From NCBI GenBank assembly GCA_905221605.1, contig CAJNDS010000935.1, positions 504,501-568,500 of the forward strand: 64,000 nt of DNA, written 5' to 3'. Numbering within the stretch: position 1 is the stretch's first letter; the number at the start of each line of letters is the position of its first letter. Position numbers and translations under genes: made by a program. The DNA is from Symbiodinium natans. Its lineage: Eukaryota; Sar; Dinophyceae; Suessiales; Symbiodiniaceae. This document shows positions 63,097 to 64,000 of this stretch, one piece after another. The notes beneath the pieces were generated by a model. The model made no database searches. It was given only the letters and a program-made list of their open reading frames with translations, and was not told the DNA's origin.

Positions 63097-63547
63097 CTGG
63101 AAGTAAGAAGGGAACTCCTTCGTTTTTTGAGGGAATCTATCCTACAAAAAGCCTAAACCCTAAACCTAAACCCTAAACCCTGAATCCTATAGCTCGAGCC
63201 CCCGGAGCCCTCTCCCTACTAAAAGCAGGCATTTTCCACTCAGACGGCCAGCAAATACCCCAAACTCAGGTTTTAGGGTTTAGGTTGGCAAGGTTTAGGG
63301 TTTAGGGTTTACTCTAAATCCTACACCCCGAACCCTGAAATTCCAGAAAGCCTTGACTCAAAAGCCTATACAAAGCACCTGCAACCCACTATAACAGGGG
63401 CCCAAAAAAACCCAAGAAAACAAAGGACTCTATGAACATGGTCTTCCAGAATGCCCCGTAAACAGGGGCGCTTGTACCCCAACAGTAGGATCCTAGCGTT
63501 TCTGTGGTTTCGGGTTGCCCCGATTATAGATTCCCTGGATCCTTCCA

Positions 63548-63630
63548 CCCTAAACCCTAAACCCTAAACCCTAAACCCTAAACCCTAAACCCTAAACCCT
63601 AAACCCGAAACCCGAAACCCTAAACCCTAA
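63548..63630. repeat. CCCTAAA tract, about 11 units
   Basis: Canonical units with CCCGAAA variants, adjoining the exon at 63,633. Confidence 0.93.
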
Positions 63631-63632
63631 AC

Positions 63633-63715
63633 CTAAATTCATATCCCAAGTCCGGCCCGGATGCAGCAAATACACGGGGGCTGCTATGACTGCAGCGCGC
63701 CTGGGCCAGTGCAGC
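63633..63715 (-). CDS. Candidate 83-nt exon (AALAQARCSHSSPRVFA)
   Basis: Acceptor CGGCACCAG|GCT, donor GAATTTAG|GTTTAGGGTTTAGGG. It reads AALAQARCSHSSPRVFA, then ASGPDLGYEF. A plus-strand frame (MQQIHGGCYDCSAPG) covers the same stretch. Confidence 0.4.
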
Positions 63716-64000
63716 CTGGTGCCGAGCGGGGGTTTAGGGTTTAGGGTTTAGGGTTTATAAGGGTTAGGGTTTAGGTATGGGGTTTAGGGTTTAGAGTTCA
63801 GGGTTTAGGGGTTTAGAGTTTCAGGGTGCTGCGGTGTCTATGCGCAGTAGACCCCATACGTAAGTTAGGACCACTATCACAGAGGCAGCTCTCACGACGA
63901 CCTGCTCCATTGTACATGCGTATGGCTTCAGAGCTATATCGGCGGTTTGAACGGTTTGTTCACTGTTCTGCGAAGCCTGTCATAGCTACTCCGGGCCCTG

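Larger units (their letters stand above)
32110..64000. other. Exon-rich region with telomere-like introns (overview)
   Basis: About 32 kb in which TTTAGGG or CCCTAAA blocks of 20-130 bp recur every few hundred bases in both orientations. Between them are unique segments; many of 30-150 bp read as minus-strand exons with AG|G acceptors and donors running into the repeat. Other unique stretches hold foldback elements, poly-G runs and dispersed repeats and show no coding. Block orientation alternates, so the region is not one eroded telomere end. Confidence 0.6.

Noticed and set aside
32110-64000. Reading the region as a true chromosome end
   Set aside because: Blocks occur in both orientations, are short and separated by unique exon-like DNA, and continue to the window edge with no terminal array.

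Overview
The window reads as nuclear DNA of a dinoflagellate, possibly a Suessiales/Symbiodiniaceae relative (inference). Evidence: plant-type telomere-like repeats (TTTAGGG) in very large numbers; co-oriented genes, all confidently called ones on the minus strand; introns with GC or GA donors and AG|G acceptors beside GT donors; and proteins that I recognise from memory as members of hugely expanded dinoflagellate families. No bacterial, organellar or viral features were seen.

Left part (1-14.4 kb): three minus-strand genes. A zinc-finger-like nuclear protein (1-2180) runs off the left edge. A C5-cytosine methyltransferase-like gene (2951-5342) is split by introns, one of them GC-AG and holding a CA microsatellite. 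A large four-exon gene (7244-12587, about 1,669 aa in the model given) has no function I can name. From about 7.3 kb rightward the DNA is repeated almost perfectly 9,722 bp further on (copy 2 from 17,025), with a 100-N assembly gap at the join.

Middle (14.4-32.1 kb): low-complexity DNA. In order it holds an interstitial telomere tract and poly-G, purine-rich repeats with an internal unit of about 880 bp, the second gene copy with the same tail, a 55-bp tandem array (27.09-29.39 kb), a 31-bp GC-rich array, then AATTAATT palindromes enclosing eight TTTGGCCAAA hairpins.

Right part (32.1-64 kb): short TTTAGGG/CCCTAAA blocks alternate with unique segments of 30-150 bp that look like minus-strand exons. 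In many of them the 5' splice site lies exactly where the telomere-like repeat begins (exon|GTTTAGGG), and acceptors are mostly AG|G. The best case is a four-exon RNA-recognition-motif gene (32,985-34,776) whose phases close into one 87-aa frame. Recurrent foldback elements and shared intron sequences suggest that these introns are related mobile, introner-like elements with telomere-like ends. This is the main candidate for something undescribed.

Limits: exon calls rest on reading frame, splice sites and codon character only. No searches or transcripts were available, and single short exons could be chance open frames.
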